Part shown: positions 29,205-38,190 of the stretch, in pieces
Layout of the letters: each line of letters opens with the position of its first letter
Numbering within the stretch: the first letter of the stretch is position 1
From: CBDIDH01 sp965277595
Lineage (GTDB): Bacteria > Planctomycetota > Planctomycetia > Isosphaerales > Isosphaeraceae
Direction of reading: 5' to 3'
DNA: 64,000 nt
Assembly: GCA_965277595.1 (NCBI GenBank)
Contig: CBDIDH010000002.1
Location: 2,666,001 to 2,730,000 of the forward strand
Notes under the pieces: model-generated
Seen by the model: the letters and a program-made list of their open reading frames with translations, nothing else
Database searches by the model: none
Told to the model about the DNA's origin: nothing
Position numbers and translations under genes: made by a program

Positions 29205-29738
29205 ATGCGGATCTCTCACGACGGCCGGCGACGCTCGAACCTCGTCGCACTCGCGTCGGCAATCCTGATTGCGGCGCTGGCGAGCGGCGGATGCGGCTAC
29301 TCGGTGCGCGCTCCGTTCAGCCACGACGTGAAAACCGTGTACGTTCCCCTCTTCCGGTCAATCTCCTTTCGACGCGAGGTGCAGTTGCAACTCACCGAGC
29401 TGATCGTCAAGGAGATCGAACGGCGCACTCCGTACAAGGTCGTCGGCAATCCCGAAGGGGCCGACACCGTGCTCGACGGCACGATCAACTTCGCCGACAA
29501 GAACATCATGGTGGAGAATCCGTTCAACTACCCCCGCCAGTTGACCGCCACGATCAACGTCAGCGTAAGCTGGAACCACAACCCGCCGACCCCCGAAGAC
29601 CTCGACCGCGGCCCGACCCTGGTCTCGGAGATGGTCAACTTCGTTCCCGAAATCGGCGAGACGTCCGAGACCGCCTTTTACCGGGCCAACCAGTTGGTCG
29701 CCCGACAGATCGTCGATATGATGGAAGCGGCGTGGTGA
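29205..29738 (+). CDS. lptE: LptE-like lipoprotein (LPS assembly)
   Basis: 177 aa; GGAAGGG upstream of ATG 29205. Lipobox ASGGCGYSVR near residue 30. The mature part matches the LptE fold: KTVYVPLFRSISFRREVQLQLTELIVKEIERRTPYKVV, then ADTVLDGTINF and NPFNYPRQLTATINVSV. LptE plugs LptD in the outer membrane to insert LPS. Its presence agrees with a diderm planctomycete. Follows the BamD-like gene. An upstream in-frame start at 29151 would break the signal peptide. Confidence 0.88.
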   Translation: MRISHDGRRRSNLVALASAILIAALASGGCGYSVRAPFSHDVKTVYVPLFRSISFRREVQLQLTELIVKEIERRTPYKVVGNPEGADTVLDGTINFADKNIMVENPFNYPRQLTATINVSVSWNHNPPTPEDLDRGPTLVSEMVNFVPEIGETSETAFYRANQLVARQIVDMMEAAW

Positions 29739-29778
29739 CGGCGGACGGCCATTTGACCCCCTTGATTCTGGACCCACG

Positions 29779-30681
29779 ATGCCCCGTTGGGAAGCCCGAG
29801 GCCGCTTGATCGTGCCGCCGGGCCGTGAAAGGCCGAGAGTCATGGGGGTGATTAACGTCACGCCCGACAGCTTTTCCGACGGCGGCCGGTTCTCGACCCC
29901 CGAACTCGCCGTGGCGCGCGCCCGATCTCTCGTCGCCGAAGGGGCCGACCTGCTCGATCTCGGCGGTGAATCAAGCCGTCCCGGTTCGACTCCCGTCAGC
30001 CTTGACGAGGAATTGCGGAGAGTCATCCCGGCCATCGAGGCGATCGTTAAGGCCGTCGACGTGCCGATCTCGATCGATACGACCCGCCTCGAAGTCGCCC
30101 GCCAGGCGATTCGAAGCGGAGCGACGATCGTCAACGACATCTCCGCGCTGACTCGCGAGCCGAACCTGGCCCGTTTGATCGCCGAGACAGGCGCGGGCGT
30201 CGTTCTCATGCACATGCGCGGCCGGCCGCGAACCATGCAGGTTGACCCACACTATCGCGACGTCGTCGCCGAGGTTCATGAGTTTCTCGGTCTACGGATC
30301 GACGCCGCGGTCGCGGCCGGAATTCCTCGCGAACGGATTGCGATTGACCCGGGGATCGGCTTTGGCAAGACCTACGCGCACAACCTGGAACTCTTGCGGA
30401 AGCTCGATCGATTTGCGAGCCTGGGTTGCGCCTTGCTGATTGGAACCTCGCGCAAGGGGCTTCTCGGCAATCTCACCGGCCGTCCCGTGGATCAGCGCGA
30501 AACGGCGTCGATCGTGTCGTCCCTGGCCTCGGTCGTGTCCGGCGCGAACATCGTCCGCGTTCACGATGTCGGTCCGATGGTCGATGCCATCAAGGTCTGG
30601 TCCACGCTCCGAGGCTGGCCCGACCCGAGCGCTTCCTCGCCGCAGTCCTTTGCCGTCAAAACCGACCGAGATTCGCCATGA
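29779..30681 (+). CDS. folP: Dihydropteroate synthase
   Basis: 300 aa with all family motifs in order: GVINVTPDSFSDGG (about 23), DLLDLGGESSRPGS (about 57), ISIDTTR (about 96), IVNDISAL, VLMHMRG, AIDPGIGFGKT (about 190) and LIGTSRKG (about 222). Joins p-aminobenzoate to the pterin in folate synthesis. The stop TGA overlaps the proA start (ATGA). The first 20 residues are weakly conserved and the start is not backed by a good ribosome site. Confidence 0.97.
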   Translation: MPRWEARGRLIVPPGRERPRVMGVINVTPDSFSDGGRFSTPELAVARARSLVAEGADLLDLGGESSRPGSTPVSLDEELRRVIPAIEAIVKAVDVPISIDTTRLEVARQAIRSGATIVNDISALTREPNLARLIAETGAGVVLMHMRGRPRTMQVDPHYRDVVAEVHEFLGLRIDAAVAAGIPRERIAIDPGIGFGKTYAHNLELLRKLDRFASLGCALLIGTSRKGLLGNLTGRPVDQRETASIVSSLASVVSGANIVRVHDVGPMVDAIKVWSTLRGWPDPSASSPQSFAVKTDRDSP

Positions 30682-31967
30682 GCCAGGTTCTGGAAACGAA
30701 GCCAACCGTCCCCGACCTACAGGCCGATTGCCTCGCCCTCGCCGAGCGCGCCAGAATCGCCGCGCGAGGTCTCGCCGTGGCCCGGGGCGAGGCCAAAAAC
30801 CGATGGCTCAACGCCTCGGCCGAGGCGATCGGTCGCCGAGCCGCCGAGATCCTGGAAGCGAACGCCGAGGATGTCGCGCTCGCCCCTGGTCTTGGCCTCA
30901 ATCTCGCCGCGATTGACCGCCTGACGCTCAACCCGAAGCGCCTCGATGGCATCCGCCAGGCCCTGAATGAGGTCGCGAACCTTCCCGACCCCGTCGGCGA
31001 GGTTGTCGAGTCAAGCCGACGCCCGAACGGCCTCGACGTGACCCGCGTCCGCGTTCCTCTCGGCGTTGTTTTCATGATCTATGAGAGTCGGCCCAACGTC
31101 ACCGCCGACGCCGCGGCGCTCTGCGTCAAGAGCGGCAACGCGGCGATCCTTCGCGGCGGCAAGGAGGCGATTCAGACCAATCGCGCCCTGCACCGCGTTC
31201 TTGCCGACGAACTCGTCGCCGCCGGCCTCCCCGCCGACGCCGTTCAGCTCGTCTCGACCACCGATCGCGCGGCCGTCGGCCATCTTTTGAAGCTCCCCGG
31301 CCTGATCGACCTGGCGATTCCCCGAGGCGGCGAGGGGCTCATTCGCCGGGTCGTCGCCGAGGCCGAGATGCCCGTCTTGAAACACTATACCGGCAACTGC
31401 CACGTCTACGTTGATGCTTCCGCCCTGGAATCGATGGCGCTTTCCATCATCCTGAACTCGAAAACCCAGCGCCCCGGCGTCTGCAACGCCGCCGAGACCC
31501 TCCTGGTCCATCGATCGATCGCCCGGACCTTTCTTCCCGCCGCGGCCGAGGCCCTCCGCCGCGCCGGGGTTGAACTTCGAGGCGACGAGTCGAGCCGTTC
31601 CCTCGTCCCTTCCATGACCCCCGCGACCGCAGACGATTGGGACACCGAGTATCTCGACCTGATCCTCGCCGTCGGTATTGTTGACTCGCTGGACGAGGCC
31701 ATCGCGCACATTGGCCGACACGGTTCCGGGCATACCGAGGCGATCGTGACCCGCGACCTGGCCTCGGCGCGTCGATTCGTGGCCGAGGTGGACAGTTCGG
31801 CCGTGGTCGTCAATGCCAGCACCCGGTTCAACGACGGTGGTCAGCTTGGCCTCGGCGCCGAGATCGGCATCAGCACCGACAAATATCACGCCCGCGGCCC
31901 CTGCGGCCTCCGCGAATTGACCAGCACCAAGTGGATCGTCTTCGGCGATGGCCAGATCCGCGATTAG
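30678..31967 (+). CDS. proA: Gamma-glutamyl phosphate reductase
   Basis: 429 aa, standard length. Contains VPLGVVFMIYESRPNVTADAAALCVKSGNA, LRGGKEAI, DLAIPRGGEGLI, KHYTGNCHVYVD, the catalytic Cys in QRPGVCNAAETLLVH (about 272), and RFNDGGQLGLGAEIGIST near the end. Second step of proline synthesis. Starts inside the folP stop (ATGA overlap), so the two are translated together. proB is not next to it. Confidence 0.97.
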   Translation: MSQVLETKPTVPDLQADCLALAERARIAARGLAVARGEAKNRWLNASAEAIGRRAAEILEANAEDVALAPGLGLNLAAIDRLTLNPKRLDGIRQALNEVANLPDPVGEVVESSRRPNGLDVTRVRVPLGVVFMIYESRPNVTADAAALCVKSGNAAILRGGKEAIQTNRALHRVLADELVAAGLPADAVQLVSTTDRAAVGHLLKLPGLIDLAIPRGGEGLIRRVVAEAEMPVLKHYTGNCHVYVDASALESMALSIILNSKTQRPGVCNAAETLLVHRSIARTFLPAAAEALRRAGVELRGDESSRSLVPSMTPATADDWDTEYLDLILAVGIVDSLDEAIAHIGRHGSGHTEAIVTRDLASARRFVAEVDSSAVVVNASTRFNDGGQLGLGAEIGISTDKYHARGPCGLRELTSTKWIVFGDGQIRD

Positions 31968-31989
31968 TCCTCTAACTCACGACCTGGAA

Positions 31990-32124
31990 GGGCAAAGGAC
32001 TGAGGACAGAGTTAAATCCTGACCTCTGTCTTTTGCCCTCTGCCCTCTGCCCTCTGTCTTTTGCCCTCTGTCTTTTGCCCTCTGCCCTCTGCCCTCTGCC
32101 CTCTGCCCTCTGCCCTCTGCCCTC
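31990..32124. repeat. Heptad tandem repeat (CTCTGCC/CTCTGTC/TTTTGCC)
   Basis: Fourteen consecutive 7-base units in perfect register from 32024 to 32121: three CTCTGTC, three TTTTGCC and eight CTCTGCC, plus a partial unit. The left flank from 31990 (GGGCAAAGGACTGAGGACAG) is a rough inverted copy of CTCTGTC-TTTTGCCC. Lies between proA and the HtrA gene. Confidence 0.95.
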
Positions 32125-32232
32125 GATCCAAGGCACCCCTGGCACCCTCGGCCCCCGGTCAGTATAGTCAATAGATCCGATTGCCCTCTTGCCCGCATCG
32201 TTTCATGGATAGATAGACGGAGGGTCGCCGTC

Positions 32233-33771
32233 ATGGAACGGAGAAATTGGGGCCGTGCGCTTGCGTTCCTCGGGGCGCTCACGATCGCCTTGCCCCTGAT
32301 CGGTACGCCAAAAACCATCCGGGCCGAAGGACCGAAGGAAGCTGAGACGCTCTCATCAGGCTTCCGAAAGGCCGCCAAGAAGGTGCTCCCGGCGGTCGTC
32401 ACCGTCCGCGCCGGCGGGCCGCTCCGGGTCATCCCCGTGCCCGAGGAGTTCGTTCCCTTGCCGCCGCGTTCCCTACCGAGGCCCCAGCCCGCGCCCGGGG
32501 GCGAGGAAGGGGGCTCCGGGGTCATCATCGACGCCGCAAAGGGTTACGTCCTCACCAATGACCACGTCAGCCACGGCGCCTTTCGCATCGTCGTCGTCCT
32601 TCACGACGGCCGCGAACGGCCCGTTCATGAGGTCCGCCGCGACCCTCGGAGCGACCTGGCGTTACTCGTGATTGACCCCCAGGGTCTGACCCAGGCCGAC
32701 TGGGGCGACTCCGACTCGATCGAGATTGGCGACTGGGTTCTCGCCATCGGCCAGCCGTTCGGCCTCTCGGGCACGGTCACCGCCGGAATCATCAGCGGCA
32801 AGGGACGCGGAATCGGCGACTCCTCGAACGAAGACCTGATCCAGACCGACGCGGCGATCAACCCCGGCAACTCGGGGGGGCCGCTCGTTGACCTGGATGG
32901 CCGGATCATTGGCATTAACACGCTCATCAAGACCCGACGCGGCGGCAATGAAGGGGTCGGTTTCGCCGTCCCGGCCTCGCGTGCCCGCCGGGTCGCGGCC
33001 GACCTCGCCTCGGGCGGATCAGTCCGGCGCGCCTATCTCGGCGTCTCGATCGGCCCGGTCGATCCCGCGACGGCCGAGCGGCTCGGTCAATCGGGCGCGG
33101 TCATCATCAACGGCGTCAGTTCGGGAAGCCCCGCCGAGGCGGCCGGTCTCAAGGCGGGTGACATCCTCACGCGCATCGGAGGTCGGCCGCTCCGTGGTCT
33201 CGGTCCCTTGCAAAGTGACATCGAGTTTGCCGAGATCGGCGCTCCGATCGTCCTGACCGTCCGCCGCGATGGCAAGGAGCAGGAGATCACGGCCCGCCCC
33301 GAGGCCCTTCCCGATCGGATCGTGACCCGCGAGGTGGTCATCCGACGCCCCGACGACCTCGCCGTGAACCAGGACGATTTCCCCCCCCTTGGCTTTCGGC
33401 TCAGCGAGGTCGCGCCGGTGATCGCCCGCCGGTTCCGGCTCCGCGAGGGGGTTCGCGGCCTTGTCGTGACCGGGGTCACTCCCGACGGCCCCGCCGATCA
33501 AGGAGGCATCGAGATCGGCATGGTCATCACCGACCTCGCCGGTCGCAAGGTTGAGACTCTCGACGATGCCCGCAAGGCCGTCGACGCCCGAGCGCGAGAC
33601 CGCGACCTCTTGCTTCGCGTCTTTCGCGGCCCTAAGGCCGAGTTCCGCGTGATTCCCGAAGCCACGATCGCCGATCGTCCCCCCGCCGCTCCCGCTCCGG
33701 TTCAGGCGCCGGTTCCCGCTCCGTCGTTGGACGAGAAGCCCCGACAAGACGAAGAAAGTCGCGTCAAGTGA
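32233..33771 (+). CDS. HtrA/DegP-type serine protease with two PDZ domains
   Basis: 512 aa; GGAGGG upstream of the ATG. Signal peptide (to about residue 35), trypsin-like domain with triad His in VLTNDHVS (about 105), Asp in RSDLALL (about 137), Ser in INPGNSGGPLVD (about 214). PDZ1 at about 265-350 (YLGVSIGPV...GSPAEAAGLKAGDIL) and PDZ2 at about 385-470 (GLVVTGVTPDGPADQGGIEIGMVI). Ends in a Pro/Ala tail. Periplasmic protein quality control. No sensor gene next to it. Confidence 0.94.
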   Translation: MERRNWGRALAFLGALTIALPLIGTPKTIRAEGPKEAETLSSGFRKAAKKVLPAVVTVRAGGPLRVIPVPEEFVPLPPRSLPRPQPAPGGEEGGSGVIIDAAKGYVLTNDHVSHGAFRIVVVLHDGRERPVHEVRRDPRSDLALLVIDPQGLTQADWGDSDSIEIGDWVLAIGQPFGLSGTVTAGIISGKGRGIGDSSNEDLIQTDAAINPGNSGGPLVDLDGRIIGINTLIKTRRGGNEGVGFAVPASRARRVAADLASGGSVRRAYLGVSIGPVDPATAERLGQSGAVIINGVSSGSPAEAAGLKAGDILTRIGGRPLRGLGPLQSDIEFAEIGAPIVLTVRRDGKEQEITARPEALPDRIVTREVVIRRPDDLAVNQDDFPPLGFRLSEVAPVIARRFRLREGVRGLVVTGVTPDGPADQGGIEIGMVITDLAGRKVETLDDARKAVDARARDRDLLLRVFRGPKAEFRVIPEATIADRPPAAPAPVQAPVPAPSLDEKPRQDEESRVK

Positions 33772-33795
33772 TCGCGGAGGCCGGCCAGGAGATTT

Positions 33796-33863
33796 GCGCA
33801 TTCCCGATGACCGAAGAGGCGGAATTTTTCGGTCCTCGGTCATCGAGAATTTGCAATTTTCCT
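33796..33863. repeat. Heptad repeat element, short palindromic copy
   Basis: GATGACC (33806-33812), an 18-base core (33813-33830, containing AGGCGGAATTTTT), then GGTCCTC and GGTCATC (33831-33844). Flanks are also inverted: GCGCATTC on the left and GAATTTGC on the right. Shares the core with the copies at 39397 and 53611. Confidence 0.85.
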
Positions 33864-34010
33864 GATCATTTGAGTTCCCCGTTGGCAGCTTTTGTGTCGG
33901 ATTGGTAAGATCGCCTGAGATTCCGCCCACCGCGCTGAAAACCCGAGGCCCCCGTCCATGGACCGGACCCACCGTCGACCAAACCGACTTCCCCGGAGGG
34001 GGCCTCATCG

Positions 34011-35438
34011 ATGAAACGCCGCATCCTGGTCGTCGACGATACGCCCCTGATCCGGGAACTTCTCCGCAGGTTTTTGGAAAAGGACGGGTTCGAGGTCGAG
34101 ACCGCCGCTGATGGCCGGTCCGCGCTGCGGATCTTGCGCGATCGGGTCTTTCACCTGGCGATCACCGACCTGCGCATGCCCGACATGAACGGCCTGGAGC
34201 TCCTCGCGGCGATCCGGGCCGAACGCCTTCCGCTCGGCGTCCTTGTCTTGACCGGGCACGGCGATACCGGCGTCGCGCTCGACGCCATGAAAGCTGGCGC
34301 CGATGACTTCGTGACCAAGCCTTTTGAGCCCGATTCGCTCCGGTTCATCGTTCAGCGGATCATCGAGCGTCGACGCCTGATCGACGAACTGGCGCAGCTT
34401 CGCAAGCAGATGCGCAAGGATTACAGCTTTCACAACATGGTCTCGAAGAGTCCGAAGATGCGGCGGATCTTCGACCTCATCGAGCAGGTCGGCCCGCTCG
34501 GCTCGACTCTCTTGATCCACGGCGAAACAGGCACGGGCAAGGAACTTGTCGCCCAGGCCGTTCATGCCGCGGATAACCGACGCGCCGGCGCCTTTGTCGC
34601 CCTGAACTGCGCCGTGCTTCACGATAGCCTGCTCGAAAGCGAACTCTTCGGCCACGAGAAAGGGAGTTTCACCGGCGCGGATCGTCGCAAGAAAGGGCGG
34701 TTTGAACTGGCGAACGGCGGCACCCTCTTCCTCGACGAGGTTGGCGACGTCTCGCCGTCGATGCAGGCGAAGCTCTTGCGGGTCTTGCAGTCGGGGACGT
34801 TCGAGCGTGTCGGTGGGACCGAGACGCTCAAGGTTGACGTTCGGATCATCGCCGCGAGCAACAAGCGGCTTGAAGACGAGGTCAAGGCCGGCCGTTTCCG
34901 TTCCGACCTTTTTTACCGCCTCAACGTGGTCCGCGTCGACCTCCCCCCGCTCCGCGACCGGGCCGAGGACATCCCGTTACTGGCGATGCACTTCCTCGAC
35001 AAGTTCACCCGGATGAGCACCCCGCCCGTCACCTCGATTAATACCGAGGCCATGCAGGCGCTACTCGACCATCACTGGCCTGGTCACGTTCGCGAGTTGG
35101 AAAACGCCATCAAGGCCGCCGTCGCGATGGCCGAGGGAACCGTCATCCATCGCGACGCCTTGCCCGCCACCGTTGCCCCGCGCGCCTCCCGGCAAACTGG
35201 CAATATTCATCACCCCTTGATCGATATCGAACGCCCCTTGCCCGACCTGAGCAACGACCTGATCGGCCGCGTCGAGCGCGACTACTTCACCCGCCTTCTC
35301 GTCCGCTACAAGGGCAACGTCGCCCGATGCGCCAAGCACAGCGGCCTCTCGCGGCGGAGCGTGACCCAGAAGCTCCAAAAATACGACCTCGACCGGACCC
35401 GGTTCAAGGACGCCTCGATCAACGCGGCGGAAGTTTGA
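34011..35438 (+). CDS. NtrC-family sigma-54-dependent response regulator
   Basis: 475 aa; GGAGGGGG upstream. Receiver domain 1-120 with phospho-acceptor Asp in LAITDLRMPDMNG (about 54) and Lys in FVTKPFEP. AAA+ domain about 145-380: GETGTGKELVA, ESELFGHEKGSFTGADRRKKG (the sigma-54 contact loop, GSFTGA), LFLDEVGDV, FYRLNVVRVDLPPLRDR. C-terminal Fis-like HTH (GNVARCAKHSGLSRRSVTQKLQKYDLD). The partner kinase is not in the window and no target sigma-54 site was found. Confidence 0.96.
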   Translation: MKRRILVVDDTPLIRELLRRFLEKDGFEVETAADGRSALRILRDRVFHLAITDLRMPDMNGLELLAAIRAERLPLGVLVLTGHGDTGVALDAMKAGADDFVTKPFEPDSLRFIVQRIIERRRLIDELAQLRKQMRKDYSFHNMVSKSPKMRRIFDLIEQVGPLGSTLLIHGETGTGKELVAQAVHAADNRRAGAFVALNCAVLHDSLLESELFGHEKGSFTGADRRKKGRFELANGGTLFLDEVGDVSPSMQAKLLRVLQSGTFERVGGTETLKVDVRIIAASNKRLEDEVKAGRFRSDLFYRLNVVRVDLPPLRDRAEDIPLLAMHFLDKFTRMSTPPVTSINTEAMQALLDHHWPGHVRELENAIKAAVAMAEGTVIHRDALPATVAPRASRQTGNIHHPLIDIERPLPDLSNDLIGRVERDYFTRLLVRYKGNVARCAKHSGLSRRSVTQKLQKYDLDRTRFKDASINAAEV

Positions 35439-35469
35439 AAAGTTCGCACGTTTCTAGGCCGGACGCGAT

Positions 35470-36132
35470 TCAGTTCTTGTCGCGCCCCAGCCGAGGTATC
35501 AGCACCTTTCTCGCCCAGGCGAGAACCTGGTCTGAGAAATCATTGTCGTCCGCGGCGTCGATCGTGAGACGTTCGGTGATCTCGTCGGGCCGAACGGGAA
35601 ACCAGCCGCTTTCGGGCGCTTTCGCGTAAATGCCATCGGGGCCAAGGCGATCGATCCGAACCGTCTCGCCGTCAAACCGCCAGACCTCGGAGACACCGAG
35701 CGACGCGTAAATTGCGGGCCGGTCGATCCGACTTGGGCTCAACTCAATCTCAATGGCGAGGTCGGGAAGTGGCCATTCCGAAGAGTTCTTGGGCCGCTGA
35801 CGGGCGATCGTGATCTTCGCGGCGGTGAGATAAAACGTTGCGTCTCCTTCGATGGCGCGGAGGGTGTCCTCCCCTTCCCAGCGACGCGAACCCATGCCCT
35901 TGCAGGGAAGGCCGAGCGCGGCGGCAATGGGTCTGATCAAGCAGGCGAAGCGTTCTTTCCAGTCTTCATGTTCCTGGCCGGGGCTCATGAACTCAACCCT
36001 CTCGCCGTCAAAGGCCAGCCGCACGTTTTGACGACCGACCGCCCGCGCGATGGACGGGTACTGCTCCCAGGTCGCGCGGAAGGCGACGCGGTGGTCACCT
36101 CCGCCGCGCTGAGTTTCGACGACGATTGCCAT
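35470..36132 (-). CDS. Uma2 family putative endonuclease (DUF820)
   Basis: 220 aa from ATG 36132 (AGGAAA upstream). Family motifs of the PD-(D/E)xK-like Uma2 fold: RLAFDGERVEFMSPG (about 38), a central EGDATFYL, PDLAIEIELSPSRID (about 125), YASLGVSEVWRFDGETV (about 145). These proteins are greatly expanded in planctomycetes and cyanobacteria; their function is unsettled. Starts 42 nt after the preceding gene ends, so probably in the same minus-strand run. Confidence 0.9.
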   Translation of the reverse strand: MAIVVETQRGGGDHRVAFRATWEQYPSIARAVGRQNVRLAFDGERVEFMSPGQEHEDWKERFACLIRPIAAALGLPCKGMGSRRWEGEDTLRAIEGDATFYLTAAKITIARQRPKNSSEWPLPDLAIEIELSPSRIDRPAIYASLGVSEVWRFDGETVRIDRLGPDGIYAKAPESGWFPVRPDEITERLTIDAADDNDFSDQVLAWARKVLIPRLGRDKN

Positions 36133-36173
36133 TGAGCAAGTTTCCTGATTTGAACGATTGAATCCCGTGAACA

Positions 36174-37463
36174 TCAAGGCAGCGGCACGTCCTTGAACTC
36201 GAATTCCAGGGGGATCGTCAGCACCTTGCTCGGCGTCTCATAAACGAGGCCATAATCCGAAGGTTTGCCGGGAGCATCGACGAAGAGGTATTCAAAACCG
36301 AGCTTCCCAGCGTCGGACGAGGTGTTGGAGAAGCCGCCGTTGTGCTCGAACCGCGAGCCGTCGGCCTTCTGGAGCCAGAGGCGATTGTTGAAAAGGCCCT
36401 GGCGATAACTTTCAAAGGCGGGGCCTTCGCCGGGATAGGCGAGCACGACGTTGACCTTCCAGACCTGCTCGTCAATCTCCGTGCCTTCGAGCGTCACGCC
36501 AACATCGCCTTGCGCGATCGTCTTCGGCTCCTTGACCGCGAGCGTCGAGAATCGGAAAGTCTTGAGCCCCGCCGGAATCGTCAAATCCGCCTTGACCTTC
36601 ATCGTCGCCAGCATCTTGGCCGAGCGTTCAGGTGCCTTGAGGTTCAGATTCACCTCCGCCACCGGGCTCTCGGGACGAAGCACCACGTCGGCCGATTCTT
36701 CCTTGACCTCCGACTCGATCGCCTTGCCCTGATCATCGACAATCTTTAATGCATCAGCGTCCAATTTTAAAAGCATGGGTCGCAGCCGTGGTTCCCAGGC
36801 CACCTCAAGCTGCGCATTCGCCGTGGCCATTCCCGTCACGAGGTCGCGGGCCGTCTCGATCTTCTTGAAAAGAATGCGGAAGGGGCCGCTGTAGAGGACC
36901 ATCGCCTTCTCGGGCGCCTTGCCGGGCATCAGGCCAATCGAGCCGTCGCCTGTAAAGAAGCTCGGGCTGATCTCGGCCTCGGCACAGATCATGTCCAGGG
37001 CTTCAAGAAAAGGCTTGTCGATAATTTCCAACGTCAAGGCGGGGTTATTCGTCGCTCCCCCTTCGGCCTCGCGGAGGTCGGTGATGGCGTTGCCCGTCTG
37101 GCCTTGAAGCTTCTGGATGACTTCCGAGAGCCGCATCCCTTTCGCTTTGAGGTTCACGATCGAGGCGGACAGGTTTGTCTTTTCCGAAGCCTCGGCGAGC
37201 GCCTCGCGGACTCTCGCGAGCCGTGTTTTCCGGTCGGCTCCCTCGGTTTTCGCGATCTCGGGCAAGAGGGGTAACGCCTTGGCGCCGAGCTTGATGAGCG
37301 CCTCCTCGGCGGACCGGGCGGTCTCTTCCTTCGCCGAGCCGAGGCGTTCAACAAGCTGGCCGACGCGATCCTTCAAGGCGGCGTCGGCCGTCTGCGCCCT
37401 CGCGGCCGTCGAGAGCAAAAGTGTCGCGACGAAACCTCCGAGAAACCATCGAAACGGCGTCAT
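36174..37463 (-). CDS. Secreted protein of unknown function, planctomycete type
   Basis: 429 aa. Signal peptide (WFLGGFVATLLLSTAARA), then a helical HEAT-like segment at about 25-95 (LVERLGSAKEETARSAEEALIKLGAKALPLL) and a short STN-like beta region at about 95-160 (IVNLKAKGMRLSEVIQKLQGQTGNAI...FLEALDMICAEAEI). The rest is beta-rich without a known motif. The gene sits 18 nt after the DUF3738-like gene and is part of the minus-strand run 39279 to 35470. No catalytic residues seen. Confidence 0.72.
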   Translation of the reverse strand: MTPFRWFLGGFVATLLLSTAARAQTADAALKDRVGQLVERLGSAKEETARSAEEALIKLGAKALPLLPEIAKTEGADRKTRLARVREALAEASEKTNLSASIVNLKAKGMRLSEVIQKLQGQTGNAITDLREAEGGATNNPALTLEIIDKPFLEALDMICAEAEISPSFFTGDGSIGLMPGKAPEKAMVLYSGPFRILFKKIETARDLVTGMATANAQLEVAWEPRLRPMLLKLDADALKIVDDQGKAIESEVKEESADVVLRPESPVAEVNLNLKAPERSAKMLATMKVKADLTIPAGLKTFRFSTLAVKEPKTIAQGDVGVTLEGTEIDEQVWKVNVVLAYPGEGPAFESYRQGLFNNRLWLQKADGSRFEHNGGFSNTSSDAGKLGFEYLFVDAPGKPSDYGLVYETPSKVLTIPLEFEFKDVPLP

Positions 37464-37481
37464 CGGTGAACTCCTGAATCC

Positions 37482-38171
37482 TCATTCCTTCACGGGTTTC
37501 CGAGCGATCACGACGCAGCGGGTTGTTCGCCTCGCAACGTGAACGTCAAAACCCATGTCGAAGAGGACTTGCATCACGTTCTTGGTGTGAAATCGGAAGG
37601 AAAAGTCATAAAGTCCGCTCAGCGACGTCTGATTCCAGACAGGTTTGGTCGGGTAATTCGTCAAGAAGTTCACGAAGTCGATCATGCCGACACCATTTGC
37701 CGTGACGATATGATCCTGTGTATCAATCTCCTCGACCCCGACGCGGCGGGTCACTCCCTGGGGGTTTGAAGGAACCCACGACGCCGGAACAGGACGCGTC
37801 AGGTTGCGGACGATGATGAACTCGGCGGTCGCTTCCTTGAGCGCGATCGAAAGTCCTAATTTATCGCCAAGACGCGCGAGGATCTCGTCGTCACCACTGG
37901 CTTGGCTCAGGCCATTGACCTCGAACCGGCGGTCGGCCGTCAGAAGTTCGACGCCGATGATCGGGACGGCGGGGACCACGGTTTCCATCACATCCTTGGC
38001 CCGCGCGTTCAGGAGGCCCGCCAGTGAACCGTTGACGCGGATCGTTCCGAACCCGGCCACGCCCGGATTCTTCACGTCCTTGAACTCGACCCCTCCGCCG
38101 GGCGCCGATTCCTGGCCCGAAACCGCCGCGGCCCCGAGAAGAACGATCGCCAACGGCAGAATTTTTCCCAT
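37482..38171 (-). CDS. Secreted DUF3738/TIGR03435-like protein
   Basis: 229 aa. Signal peptide (ILPLAIVLLGAAAVSG). The C-terminal half resembles the soil-bacterial TIGR03435 family: MIDFVNFLTNYPTKPVWNQTSLSGLYDFSFRF followed by a repeated-looking closing strand (VLFDMGFDVHVARRTTRCVVIARKPVKE). The family assignment rests on this pattern alone. Starts 19 nt after the M29 peptidase stop. Function of the family is unknown. Confidence 0.65.
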   Translation of the reverse strand: MGKILPLAIVLLGAAAVSGQESAPGGGVEFKDVKNPGVAGFGTIRVNGSLAGLLNARAKDVMETVVPAVPIIGVELLTADRRFEVNGLSQASGDDEILARLGDKLGLSIALKEATAEFIIVRNLTRPVPASWVPSNPQGVTRRVGVEEIDTQDHIVTANGVGMIDFVNFLTNYPTKPVWNQTSLSGLYDFSFRFHTKNVMQVLFDMGFDVHVARRTTRCVVIARKPVKE

Positions 38172-38190
38172 CGGATCGGCTCCGCTTGAT

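Noticed and set aside
31977..32528. 183-aa minus-strand frame with EGRGQRA repeats
   Set aside because: It is the translated heptad repeat plus antisense of the HtrA gene.
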